Positions 43,482 through 51,060 of a DNA stretch of 64,000 nt are shown here, in pieces. The notes under the pieces are model-generated. The model worked only from the letters and a program-made list of their open reading frames with translations, did not search any database and was not told where the DNA came from. The stretch is from Arthrobacter bambusae. Its GTDB lineage: Bacteria > Actinomycetota > Actinomycetes > Actinomycetales > Micrococcaceae. The stretch covers positions 62,001-126,000 of the forward strand of contig NZ_JAHHZS010000004.1 in NCBI RefSeq assembly GCF_022606295.1, read 5' to 3'. Position 1 is the first letter of the stretch. The number at the start of each line of letters is the position of its first letter. A program made the position numbers and the translations under genes.

Positions 43482-44573
43482 ATGTTTCTCGCAGTGCGCG
43501 ACATCCGCTTCGCCAAGGGCCGCTTCGCCCTCATGGGAAGCGTCGTCGCCCTCATCACACTCCTCCTCGTCATGCTCTCCGGACTGACCGCGGGCCTCGG
43601 TGACCAGTCCACGTCGGCCATCTCAGCCCTTCCGGCGCAGCAAATCGCCTTCGGCGCCCCAGCCGGGGGCGAGGCCAAGGCCTCCTACACGGAATCGGAA
43701 GTCTCCAACAAGCAGCTTGAAGCCTGGCGGAACCAGCCGGGTGTTGCTTCTGTCGAAGCGGTGGGTATCACCCAGACGCGGTTCCAATCCCTCGATTCCT
43801 CCAATAATGCCGCCGGCACTGCCAACGTCGCGGTCTTCGGGGCCGACGGCGGCATCTCGCCAGTGGCGGTCAGGGACGGCGAGGTGGTGGTCGGGGAGGC
43901 CTTGGCGAAGGAACTCGCGCTGAGTACCGGGAGCAGCGTGACCGTGGGCGGTACCAGCCTGACGGTTTCCGCCGTTACCCAGGATGAGTGGTATTCGCAC
44001 ACCGGGGTTGTCTGGACTTCCCGGGCGACGTGGCAAAAGCTCGCACATATTCCTGCCGGGGAATCGATTGGGACGGTCCTCGCGGTGACCTACGACGCCG
44101 GAGCCTCCGTGGACCCCGACGCCGCCAACGCAGCAGCCGGCACGGTGAGCGCCACGCCTAGTGGCTCGTTCCAGGCCCTCGGTTCCTACAAGAGCGAAAA
44201 CGGCTCCCTCATGCTGATGCAGGCCTTCCTCTACGGTATCTCGGCGCTTGTCATCGTGGCGTTCCTGACCGTCTGGACTGTGCAGCGCACACGCGATATC
44301 GCGGTGCTCAAAGCCATGGGCGCTTCGTCCGGCTACGTCGTGCGCGACGCCTTGGTCCAAGCGGGAATCGTTTTGCTCGCAGGGGCGGGACTGGGCGGCG
44401 GCGTTGGCGTGGTTGGCGGCTTCTTTGCTGCCAAGGCTGCCCCGTTCCTCGTGACTCCACTGACGACGCTCGTCCCGATTGCCGGAATCGTGATCCTCGG
44501 GCTTGGCGGTGCGGCGCTGGCCGTACGCAGCATCACCAAGGTGGATCCGCTCATCGCCCTTGGCGGCAACTAG
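43482..44573 (+). CDS. FtsX/MacB-like ABC transporter permease
   Basis: The 363-residue protein has an N-terminal helix (ALMGSVVALITLLLVMLSGL), an extracytoplasmic domain (about 45-240) and three C-terminal helices. VQRTRDIAVLKAMGASSGYV is the cytoplasmic segment typical of FtsX-type permeases. With the ATPase 39 nt downstream it forms an exporter or lipid-handling ABC complex, probably controlled by the divergent two-component system. Confidence 0.9.
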   Translation: MFLAVRDIRFAKGRFALMGSVVALITLLLVMLSGLTAGLGDQSTSAISALPAQQIAFGAPAGGEAKASYTESEVSNKQLEAWRNQPGVASVEAVGITQTRFQSLDSSNNAAGTANVAVFGADGGISPVAVRDGEVVVGEALAKELALSTGSSVTVGGTSLTVSAVTQDEWYSHTGVVWTSRATWQKLAHIPAGESIGTVLAVTYDAGASVDPDAANAAAGTVSATPSGSFQALGSYKSENGSLMLMQAFLYGISALVIVAFLTVWTVQRTRDIAVLKAMGASSGYVVRDALVQAGIVLLAGAGLGGGVGVVGGFFAAKAAPFLVTPLTTLVPIAGIVILGLGGAALAVRSITKVDPLIALGGN

Positions 44574-44612
44574 GCCAACGCCAAAACCTAATATTCCATG
44601 AAAGGCATATCA

Positions 44613-45311
44613 ATGAACCCCGTACTGAACCTCGTCAACGCCACCCTGGAGTACCCGGACGGAGACTCCACCCTCAAGGCCCTGGACGCCGTGGATCTCA
44701 GCGTGGACGCCGGCGAGTTCTTTTCCCTCGTGGGCCCGTCGGGCTCCGGGAAGTCCTCGCTTCTTGCCGTGGCGGCAACACTCGTTCGGCCGGGTTCCGG
44801 GCTCGTCATCATCGACGGCACGGATGCCACTGGACTCAAGGACCCCGAACTCACTTCCCTGCGCCGGGAAAAAGTGGGCATCATCTTCCAGCAACCCAAC
44901 CTCCTGCCGTCGCTGACCGCCGTCGAGCAGTTGATCATCGGCGACCACTTCCGGGGAAAGCCTGCCAAAGCGGCACGTGAGCGCGCTACGGAACTGCTCG
45001 ACGTCGTCGGGCTCGGGAGTTCGCTCAACAAGAGGCCGCACCAGCTCTCCGGAGGGCAGCGGCAGCGGGTAAACATCGCGAGGGCGCTCATGGGCCAACC
45101 CCGGGTGCTGCTTGTCGACGAGCCGACCGCGGCATTGGATCACGAACGCAGTGAATCGATCGTGCGGCTACTGCGTCAAGTCACCGACGAGTTCGCGACG
45201 GCGACCGTCATGGTCACGCACGACACCGAGTTCCTCCCGCTCACCGACTCCGTCGCCACTATGCGGGACGGGCGCCTCAGTGCGCGCGTCCCTGTCGGCA
45301 CACCCAACTGA
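44613..45311 (+). CDS. LolD/MacB-type ABC ATP-binding protein
   Basis: The 232-residue ATPase has Walker A GPSGSGKSS, Q-loop IIFQQPNLL, signature LSGGQRQR, Walker B LLVDEPTAALD and switch VTHDTE. ATG at 44613 has AAAGG at good spacing, so it is preferred over the ATG at 44598. Its last codon and stop (AAC TGA) come from a family A repeat. Confidence 0.92.
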   Translation: MNPVLNLVNATLEYPDGDSTLKALDAVDLSVDAGEFFSLVGPSGSGKSSLLAVAATLVRPGSGLVIIDGTDATGLKDPELTSLRREKVGIIFQQPNLLPSLTAVEQLIIGDHFRGKPAKAARERATELLDVVGLGSSLNKRPHQLSGGQRQRVNIARALMGQPRVLLVDEPTAALDHERSESIVRLLRQVTDEFATATVMVTHDTEFLPLTDSVATMRDGRLSARVPVGTPN

Positions 45312-45367
45312 CTCGCATTTGTTGTCGTTCTGAGGCCTCAAAACGACACTTACTGCGAGCCAGTTGG
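45301..45367. repeat. Family A palindromic repeat, copy A3
   Basis: Imperfect 25-bp arms at 45305-45329 and 45342-45366 enclose a 12-nt loop. The left arm starts CAACTGACTCGCATTTG and supplies the TGA stop of the ABC ATPase gene. It sits between convergent genes (ABC ATPase and HxlR regulator). Confidence 0.8.
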
Positions 45368-45382
45368 CGAAGGCCGGAAGGG

Positions 45383-45775
45383 TCAGTCCCGGATCACGGC
45401 CTCGTCCTGGGCATCGTCATAGGCGTCGCGGGCCTTGAGAATGCTGGGCACGTGATCCTCCGCCCAGAGACGCAAAAGGGTCAAGGGCTCCAGCAAGGAA
45501 GCTCCGAGCTCGGTCAGTTCATAGTCGACGCGAGGGGGTACCTGCGCGTGGACGGTCCTGGTGATGAGACCGTCCCGCTCCAGGGTTCGAAGGGTCTGGG
45601 TGAGCACCTTCGGCGTCACTACATGGACCATCTTGCGAAGCTCGGAGAACCGGATCGGGCCGTCCGCGAGGACCTGGACCACCAACGAAGCCCACTTGTC
45701 GCCGATGCGTTGAAAGATCACCCGCGACGGGCAGTCCGGGTCGAGGATGTTTGCTGGCAGGTCGCTGGTATCCAT
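45383..45775 (-). CDS. HxlR-family transcriptional regulator
   Basis: The 130-residue protein has the HxlR winged helix: an N-terminal cysteine in LDPDCPSR, then GDKWASLVVQVLADGPIRFS, PKVLTQTLRTLERDGLITR and a DYELTELG wing. The cysteine is often redox- or aldehyde-sensing in this family. The ATG at 45775 starts the conserved part; the frame beyond it overlaps the operator. It is divergent from an NAD(P)-binding protein that it probably controls. Confidence 0.9.
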   Translation of the reverse strand: MDTSDLPANILDPDCPSRVIFQRIGDKWASLVVQVLADGPIRFSELRKMVHVVTPKVLTQTLRTLERDGLITRTVHAQVPPRVDYELTELGASLLEPLTLLRLWAEDHVPSILKARDAYDDAQDEAVIRD

Positions 45776-45802
45776 GAGGTAACTAAGTTCCTTTGAAGCT
45801 AT

Positions 45803-45821
45803 CAGTATCAATTAGATACTG
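45803..45821. promoter_or_regulatory. HxlR-type operator
   Basis: CAGTATC and GATACTG are perfect 7-bp arms around AATTA. It lies in the gap between divergent HxlR and NAD(P)-binding genes. GTAT/ATAC-type palindromes like this are usual HxlR sites. Confidence 0.7.
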
Positions 45822-45857
45822 TTTTGATATCGCAAGAATAGCAACCCAAGGAGAGTC

Positions 45858-46463
45858 ATGAAAATCGCAGTTTACGGCGCAACAGGCATGGTCGGAAGCC
45901 AGATCGTCAACGAATCCCTCACCCGCGGCCACGAAGTCACCGCGATCTCCCGTAAGGGCTCGGAGGTTGCTGGAGCGAAGGCCCTCGCCGCCGACCTCGC
46001 TGATGGCCAGAGCTTCGCGGAGGTCGCCAAAGAGCACGACGCCGTCATCCTCGCCACCGGTCCCAGCCGCACCGGCGGAGACCACGGGGAGTGGCTGGCG
46101 GCAATGGACACCGCGTACAGCAACGCGGAAGGTACACGTCTCATGATCGTCGGCGGCGCAGGCACCCTGGAGATCGACGGCGTCCGCCTCCTCGATTCGC
46201 CCGACTTCCCTGAGGCATACAAGGCCGAAGCAACCACGGCCGCGGCCGCTTTCGCCGCCGTCAAGGAAGCTCCCGAGAGCCTGGACTGGACCGTACTCGC
46301 ACCTGCGCCGGTCATCCAGCCGGGTGAGCGCACCGGGAACTACTCCACTGCAAAGGATTCTCCGGCCGGCAACACCATCTCCACCCAGGACTACGCTGTG
46401 GCCATGCTGGACGAAATCGAAACTCCTGCCCACCGCCGGGCACGCTTCACGGCAGCCAACTAG
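45858..46463 (+). CDS. NAD(P)H-binding NmrA/YwnB-like protein
   Basis: The 201-residue protein has a Rossmann fold with GATGMVGSQIV at the N-terminus, ILATGPSR and LMIVGGAGTLEI. It resembles short atypical dehydrogenases that pair with HxlR regulators (as YwnB, or quinone/aldehyde-related enzymes). AAGGAG precedes the ATG. A role in electrophile or redox defence is inferred from the partner, not proven. Confidence 0.85.
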   Translation: MKIAVYGATGMVGSQIVNESLTRGHEVTAISRKGSEVAGAKALAADLADGQSFAEVAKEHDAVILATGPSRTGGDHGEWLAAMDTAYSNAEGTRLMIVGGAGTLEIDGVRLLDSPDFPEAYKAEATTAAAAFAAVKEAPESLDWTVLAPAPVIQPGERTGNYSTAKDSPAGNTISTQDYAVAMLDEIETPAHRRARFTAAN

Positions 46464-46467
46464 CCCA

Positions 46468-46590
46468 ACGCCCGCTCACCTATGACGGCACATTCACCAA
46501 CACCCGCTCACCTCTGACGGAAAACGCGGGCCGCTCCTGTACGCAAGTGAGCGAGCGTTTCGGATTTTGGCGACATAAGTGAGCGGGCGT
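46468..46590. repeat. Family B 32-bp-period repeat array, copy B2
   Basis: Direct units with CCCGCTCACCT begin at 46468 and 46500, 32 bp apart. Inverted units AAGTGAGCGAGCG and AAGTGAGCGGGCG begin at 46545 and 46577, again 32 bp apart. The array fills the gap between the convergent NmrA-like and FAD-oxidoreductase genes, starting 5 bp after the former's stop. Confidence 0.8.
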
Positions 46591-46598
46591 CGCAGGGG

Positions 46599-48044
46599 TC
46601 ATGCGCCTAGGCCAAGCCCGGGTATCGGCAGGCCGAACATGTCTTTCAGGGCATATTCAGCAGCATGGTACCCGGGCATTCCTGTTACTCCAGGTCCTGG
46701 AGGCGTAGACGAGGAACACAGGTACACCCCTGGCAGAGGCGTCCGCCACGGCACTGAGGAGAGCACGGGACGCTGTACCAGTCCTCGGATATCCATGGTC
46801 CCCGCGCTAAAATCGCCACCCACGTAGTTCGCGTTGTAGTCGGCCAAGCCCGCCGCCGTTGTCGTCTTCCAGCCGACCACCACGTCGCGGAAACCCGGCG
46901 CAAATTCCTCGATCCGGGACATGATCGCCTCGGCCATGTCCACCGTGGAACCTTTGGGAACATGACAATAGGACCAGAGAATGTGCCGCCCTACGGGAGC
47001 GCGCCCCGGATCCACTATGGATGGCTGGGCCACAAGGACATACGGCTTCGCGGGATGCCGGCCCGCAGCTACAAGGTTCTCGGCCTCCGCCATGGCGGCA
47101 CGCGTGCCGCCCACATGCACCGTCCCGGCGTCGGCCAAACCTGGAGCCGTCCAAGGCACCGGCCCGGACAGGATGAAATCCACCTTGCATGCCGCATTCC
47201 CAAAACGGAATGTTTCCAGCGACTTCCTATAGCGGGCGGGAAGCGCGGCGCCCGCCATGCGCAGCAGTCCTGGTGGTGCGACATCCAGCAGGATGGCCTT
47301 CGCGGGACGCAGCTCTTCCAAGGAATCGATCCGCACACCGGTCTCGACCACTCCGCCGTGGGCCTCGATGTCCCGCACCATCGCGTCCGCTATGGCCACG
47401 GATCCACCAACCGGAATGGGCCAGCCACCGGCATGGGCCAGCGCACCCAGGAGGAGTCCCGCCCCTGCGGCTGTGGGAGAAGGAAGGGGAGACAAAGCAT
47501 GCGCCGCCACACCTGTCAGCAGTGCGGGCGCCGCATCCCCGATGAACCGCCGGTTCCACCACGGTGAACCTTGCTCCAAGGTTGCCAGGCCGAGGCGTAG
47601 CGCGGCGATCGGACGGGCCGGCATCCGCAGCAACTGGTTCTGCGTCACGTCAAGAACGCCGCCCAGATGCTCCACCAACGGTCCCATGAGGCGGGTAAAT
47701 GCTGCTCCATCGGCCCCGAGTTCACAAGCCGTCCGCTCCAGCGAGCGATACGCGAGAACTGCCCTGCCGCCGTCGAGCGGTGTTCCGTATTGGACCTCCG
47801 GCAAACGCAGCTCCACACGCCGTTCGAGCTCAAAATCCCGGAAGAAACGCGAAGCCAGCGCCATGGGGTGCACAGCGGAGCAGACGTCGTGGATATGCCC
47901 CGGCTCCAGCAGTTCAGTCGTCCGCGTTCCACCACCGATCGTCTCGGCGGCCTCGTACACCCGGACAGCCAGGCCCGCCCGGGCCATCACTACCGCGGCG
48001 GCCAAACCGTTCGGTCCGGAGCCGACGACGGCGACCTCAGCCAT
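46599..48044 (-). CDS. Phytoene-dehydrogenase-like FAD oxidoreductase
   Basis: The 481-residue protein has a dinucleotide-binding start (VAVVGSGPNGLAAAVVMARAG, then EAAETIGGGTR) and a conserved C-terminal segment with PLPGVYLCSSSTPPGPGVTG. This is the CrtI-like COG1233 group, whose members desaturate or isomerise lipid-like substrates. No carotenoid genes are nearby, so the substrate is unknown. Its start overlaps the end of the GT87 gene by 8 bp, so the two are cotranscribed. Confidence 0.85.
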   Translation of the reverse strand: MAEVAVVGSGPNGLAAAVVMARAGLAVRVYEAAETIGGGTRTTELLEPGHIHDVCSAVHPMALASRFFRDFELERRVELRLPEVQYGTPLDGGRAVLAYRSLERTACELGADGAAFTRLMGPLVEHLGGVLDVTQNQLLRMPARPIAALRLGLATLEQGSPWWNRRFIGDAAPALLTGVAAHALSPLPSPTAAGAGLLLGALAHAGGWPIPVGGSVAIADAMVRDIEAHGGVVETGVRIDSLEELRPAKAILLDVAPPGLLRMAGAALPARYRKSLETFRFGNAACKVDFILSGPVPWTAPGLADAGTVHVGGTRAAMAEAENLVAAGRHPAKPYVLVAQPSIVDPGRAPVGRHILWSYCHVPKGSTVDMAEAIMSRIEEFAPGFRDVVVGWKTTTAAGLADYNANYVGGDFSAGTMDIRGLVQRPVLSSVPWRTPLPGVYLCSSSTPPGPGVTGMPGYHAAEYALKDMFGLPIPGLGLGA

Positions 48045-49632
48045 GGCGTTCGCCGTCGCCTTGCGTGGAGCTCACTGAGTCGCGGGGAGTTCCGGAGGTG
48101 TCGCGCCCGGATTGCGGCTCGCGCCCGGAACGGTCCTCAGCGGAGTTCACCTCAACGCGCCGCCAGGGGAGCACCGAGGCCGTCGGATTCTTGAGGTCCA
48201 CCCGAAACCAATCCTTCGCGCCATCGAACAGGCCACCGTGGGGATCGTCCACACCCTGGACCCGGAGGGGATCAAGGTGTGGATCCCAGATGTCCCATGC
48301 AACCCTCAACATCAAATATGCCGTTACGGCCATATGCAGCACCACGGCCATGACGTAGTACGGCATATCGATGTTGTTCTGCGCCGCCCCGCCGCTACTG
48401 ACCTGACCCAGATACATCCAGGTGGCAGCCCAATGCAACGCCTCAGCTGCCTGCCAGACCAGGAAGTCGAGCCAGCGGGGTCTGGCCAATGCCAGCAAGG
48501 GCACCAGCCAGAGCACATATTGCGGGGAATAGACCTTATTGCTCAGCACGAAGGCTGCCACGATCAGGAAGGTCAACTGGGCAAGCCGCGGGCGCCGCGG
48601 CGCCGCCAATGCCAATACGGCAATCAGAACGCACGCAAGGAGGAACATGTCCATCGCCAAGGCATTGATGGCGTCGGGGCCAAGTTTGGCCAGTCGGAGG
48701 CGTTCGGCAACGAGGTTATACGCGAACCACAAGGAGCTGTACCCCGCGGGGCGATCACGGGTGTAATCGAAAAAGTAGCGCCAACCGGCTGGGTTGATGG
48801 CCGCGATCGGGACGTTGACTGCCAGCCAAGCGACCGCGGCTGACACGGTGGTCACAAAGAAGCCCCGCAGGCGGCCGCTTCGCAAGGCGAGCAGGAGGAT
48901 CGCGCCGAGGATAAGCAGCGGATAAAGCTTGGTGGCCGTTCCGAGGCCGATGAACAGGCCCGCCATGACGAGACGGTCCTTCGAGAAGAAGTACATCCCC
49001 ACGGCGAGCATGGCAACTGCCCACATGTCCCAATTAATGACTCCGGCCAGGACAATCCCGGGCGCGAGGGCCACCATTGCCGCATCCCAAGGCCGGCGAC
49101 GATTGATGCGCGCGGTAGCCAGAACCACCACGATCCACATGGCCGCAATCAGGGTGGCGTTCACGTCGAAGTAGCCCAGGATCCGATCGGGGGTGGCGCC
49201 ATGGCCCGGGACCAACCGTGCGGTAGCACCGGCTATCAGCCCGATGATCACCGGATATTCGAACATGCTTTTCGGATCAAGGAACGGGAAGACGCCGTCG
49301 GCGAAGCCCCTGCTGCTGAAAAGTTCGGGGAAATCCGAGTAGCAGGTGGCATAGAACTGCTGTGGGGTGTGCCAGCCGTTGACGCGGCAATAGCCCTTGA
49401 TCATGATCGACACGATGGCGGCGACGATCGTGAGGATGACCAGGACCCGCTCCACGGTGAAGAATCCGGGGGAGATGGCCCCGGGGGAGGACCGCCGTCC
49501 GAGGGGTCCCCCGATCAACTCGGTGAAGTTCCTGAGCAAGTAATCACTACGGCTGGGAACCACAAAGCGCGCACGCTTTTGCTGGATGTGCGGCTTTGTC
49601 TCCTGCATGGAATCGAGCTTACCTTCAGGCAC
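48037..49632 (-). CDS. GT87-family mannosyltransferase-like membrane protein
   Basis: The 531-residue protein has about ten membrane helices and the DUF2029/GT87 pattern, with FEYPVIIGL in the first luminal region, GLGTATKLYPLL and NKVYSPQYVLWLVPLLAL. GT87 enzymes use polyprenyl-phosphate-mannose to extend cell-envelope glycans in actinobacteria. The GTG at 49632 has GGAGG eight bases upstream and is chosen over longer frames. Three small ORFs with strong ribosome binding sites lie upstream. Confidence 0.88.
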   Translation of the reverse strand: MPEGKLDSMQETKPHIQQKRARFVVPSRSDYLLRNFTELIGGPLGRRSSPGAISPGFFTVERVLVILTIVAAIVSIMIKGYCRVNGWHTPQQFYATCYSDFPELFSSRGFADGVFPFLDPKSMFEYPVIIGLIAGATARLVPGHGATPDRILGYFDVNATLIAAMWIVVVLATARINRRRPWDAAMVALAPGIVLAGVINWDMWAVAMLAVGMYFFSKDRLVMAGLFIGLGTATKLYPLLILGAILLLALRSGRLRGFFVTTVSAAVAWLAVNVPIAAINPAGWRYFFDYTRDRPAGYSSLWFAYNLVAERLRLAKLGPDAINALAMDMFLLACVLIAVLALAAPRRPRLAQLTFLIVAAFVLSNKVYSPQYVLWLVPLLALARPRWLDFLVWQAAEALHWAATWMYLGQVSSGGAAQNNIDMPYYVMAVVLHMAVTAYLMLRVAWDIWDPHLDPLRVQGVDDPHGGLFDGAKDWFRVDLKNPTASVLPWRRVEVNSAEDRSGREPQSGRDTSGTPRDSVSSTQGDGERHG

Positions 49633-49645
49633 GGGGCGCTCCTCC

Positions 49646-49723
49646 CTAAGCCCCCGCTTTAAAGGGCGGAAGCCCACGCGTAGCCGCGCGGGCTTCCGGG
49701 GCGAACGGTCCGATGTGTGCCAT
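49646..49723 (-). CDS. Candidate 25-residue peptide ORF ahead of GT87
   Basis: An ATG with GGAGG at 5-nt spacing opens a 25-codon frame that starts MAHIGPFAPEARAATRG and ends FKAGA. Its TAG stop is followed at once by the GGAGG of the GT87 gene. The peptide has four basic residues, no cysteine and no membrane helix. It may be a leader peptide whose translation couples to GT87, or a true product. Confidence 0.55.
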   Translation of the reverse strand: MAHIGPFAPEARAATRGLPPFKAGA

Positions 49724-49755
49724 CAGTCCCTCCTGTAGTGCAGTGGTGGGGACAC

Positions 49756-49896
49756 TCAGCGGATGATGCCCATTTGATGCAGGACGACGTAGACGTCTTC
49801 CCGGCGTTGATCCAACAGTTGTCCGTTGAAGAGGGTCTTGTCTTTGACGACGGGCTTGCTGTTGAAGACCATCAAGTCCCTGAGGCGCTTGGCCAA
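49756..49896 (-). CDS. Candidate 46-residue basic peptide ORF
   Basis: A TTG preceded by AAAGGAGG at 7-nt spacing opens a 46-codon frame starting MAKRLRDLMVFNSKPVVKD and ending VLHQMGIIR. An ATG at 49944 is in frame, but the ribosome binding site lies within that extension, so the TTG is favoured. The peptide has many Lys/Arg residues and could form an amphipathic helix. No family is recognised. It lies on the strand of GT87, 32 bp upstream of the next small ORF. Confidence 0.65.
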   Translation of the reverse strand: MAKRLRDLMVFNSKPVVKDKTLFNGQLLDQRREDVYVVLHQMGIIR

Positions 49897-50239
49897 GGGT
49901 TCACCTCCTTTCGTTATTGAAGAGAATTGCCGGAATTCAGGCATGACAATTAAGCCCCCTGAATTCGAAGAAAACAGCGGCGGAATTAGGCGCGTGAATG
50001 CCAGGCAATGAGGGGTGGATTAAGCGGATTTCTCGAACGACCGTGTCCGTACCGGAGCATGGAACTCCGATAGGGGTATCCAGGGGCAGCCGTCCCCAAC
50101 AAGAAGCTGGTTCCGAACTATGAGGAAACTGCGCACCACGTCAATCGCGTGATACCGCTCAATGGCAGGCCCAACTCGGAGCCTGATTGCCCCTTGATCA
50201 GCCCTGAAACATCAGGGGGAAGAAGGAAATCAGGAGAAG
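49897..50239. other. Low-GC spacer between small ORFs
   Basis: About 340 bp with no strong gene. An inverted repeat with arms GAATTCAGG (49933-49941) and CCTGAATTC (49958-49966) lies just before the 46-residue ORF. A CCTGA/TCAGG hairpin occurs near 50203-50216 downstream of the 26-residue ORF and may be a weak terminator or attenuator. A 24-codon frame from an ATG near 50061 has only a poor ribosome binding site. Confidence 0.45.
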
Positions 50240-50320
50240 TTAGGCCGCAGGACGGCGTCGAACAGCGAAGGCCGGGGTGCCAGCAACGGTCATCTTCCAT
50301 CCGCTAGTCAAAGTAATCAT
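50240..50320 (-). CDS. Candidate 26-residue peptide ORF
   Basis: An ATG preceded by AAAAGGAGG at 8-nt spacing opens a 26-codon frame starting MITLTSGWKMTVAGTP and ending VRRRPAA. The ribosome binding site is among the strongest in the window. Composition is basic with a hydrophobic middle. It resembles no family I know; a RiPP-like precursor, a signalling peptide or a regulatory leader are all possible. Together with the ORFs at 49896 and 49723 it forms a small-peptide group. Confidence 0.6.
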   Translation of the reverse strand: MITLTSGWKMTVAGTPAFAVRRRPAA

Positions 50321-50345
50321 TTTCCCAACCTCCTTTTCTGTTTTG

Positions 50346-50376
50346 GCGCTACCGCAGATGACTGACTGGGTAGCGC
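50346..50376. promoter_or_regulatory. Hairpin upstream of the 26-residue ORF
   Basis: GCGCTACC (50346-50353) and GGTAGCGC (50369-50376) are perfect arms with a 15-nt spacer, 26 bp before the ORF's ATG. The AT-rich stretch beyond it (50405-50475) probably holds the promoter. It could be an operator or a leader hairpin. Confidence 0.45.
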
Positions 50377-50475
50377 ACGCCTCAATCCCGGCAGATTGCT
50401 CTGGGATCAAAAATAAAGTTACACCATGAATCGCACTGTTGACCAGCCAATTACAAACAATTTAGAAATTAATTC

Positions 50476-51060
50476 TTACAATCCCCAGCGGAGAATGGCC
50501 GGCGTCCGCTTGTCCCATCCCAAGGTACAAACTTTGGCCGTTCCCAAGACAAAGTGGCGTCCTTCCCTCGCGTCCAATTCGAGCCAACGGGCCGTGAGGA
50601 TGCGGGAAAAATGGCCGTGCGCGACAATCAGGACGTTGTCCATTCCGGACTCGAGGACGCGGGCAATGATCTTGTCGGCCCGGGCCGCCACAGAGTCGAG
50701 TGTCTCGCCGTTGGGAACGCCGTCGGTCCAGATGAGGTAATCCGGGTTGTCCTTGCGGATGAGATCCGAGCTGATGCCTTCGTAATCGCCGTAGTTCCAC
50801 TCCACAGCCAGCGGCTCATGAACGGCGTCGGGGAAGCCCGCCAATTCCGCGGTACGGCGGGCCCGGCGCAGCGGCGATGTCAGGACCAGGTCGAAGTCGA
50901 TGCCTTCCAGGATTTTGCGCGCTTCCACGGCCTGCTGCTCTCCCTCGACCGTCAAGGGAAGGTCCGTCAAACCGGTGTATTGGCCGCTCTTGGACCATTC
51001 GGTCTCGCCGTGACGCATGATCCAGAGCTGTGGCCGGGAGAGTTTGGCTGCAGGGTTCAC
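50476..51060 (-). CDS. Histidine phosphatase family protein
   Basis: The 194-residue protein has the catalytic LWIMRHGETEWS at the N-terminus, SPLRRARRTAEL, and the second histidine in LIVAHGHFSR, as in phosphoglycerate-mutase-like phosphatases. Substrate unknown; relatives act on sugar phosphates or other small phosphates. The GTG start directly follows the TAA of cca (TAAGTG), so it is coupled to cca. Confidence 0.92.
   Translation of the reverse strand: MNPAAKLSRPQLWIMRHGETEWSKSGQYTGLTDLPLTVEGEQQAVEARKILEGIDFDLVLTSPLRRARRTAELAGFPDAVHEPLAVEWNYGDYEGISSDLIRKDNPDYLIWTDGVPNGETLDSVAARADKIIARVLESGMDNVLIVAHGHFSRILTARWLELDAREGRHFVLGTAKVCTLGWDKRTPAILRWGL

Noticed and set aside
48112-49662. Several long plus-strand frames opposite the GT87 gene
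   Set aside because: They are shadows of the GT87 gene, which has a good ribosome binding site and clear membrane helices.
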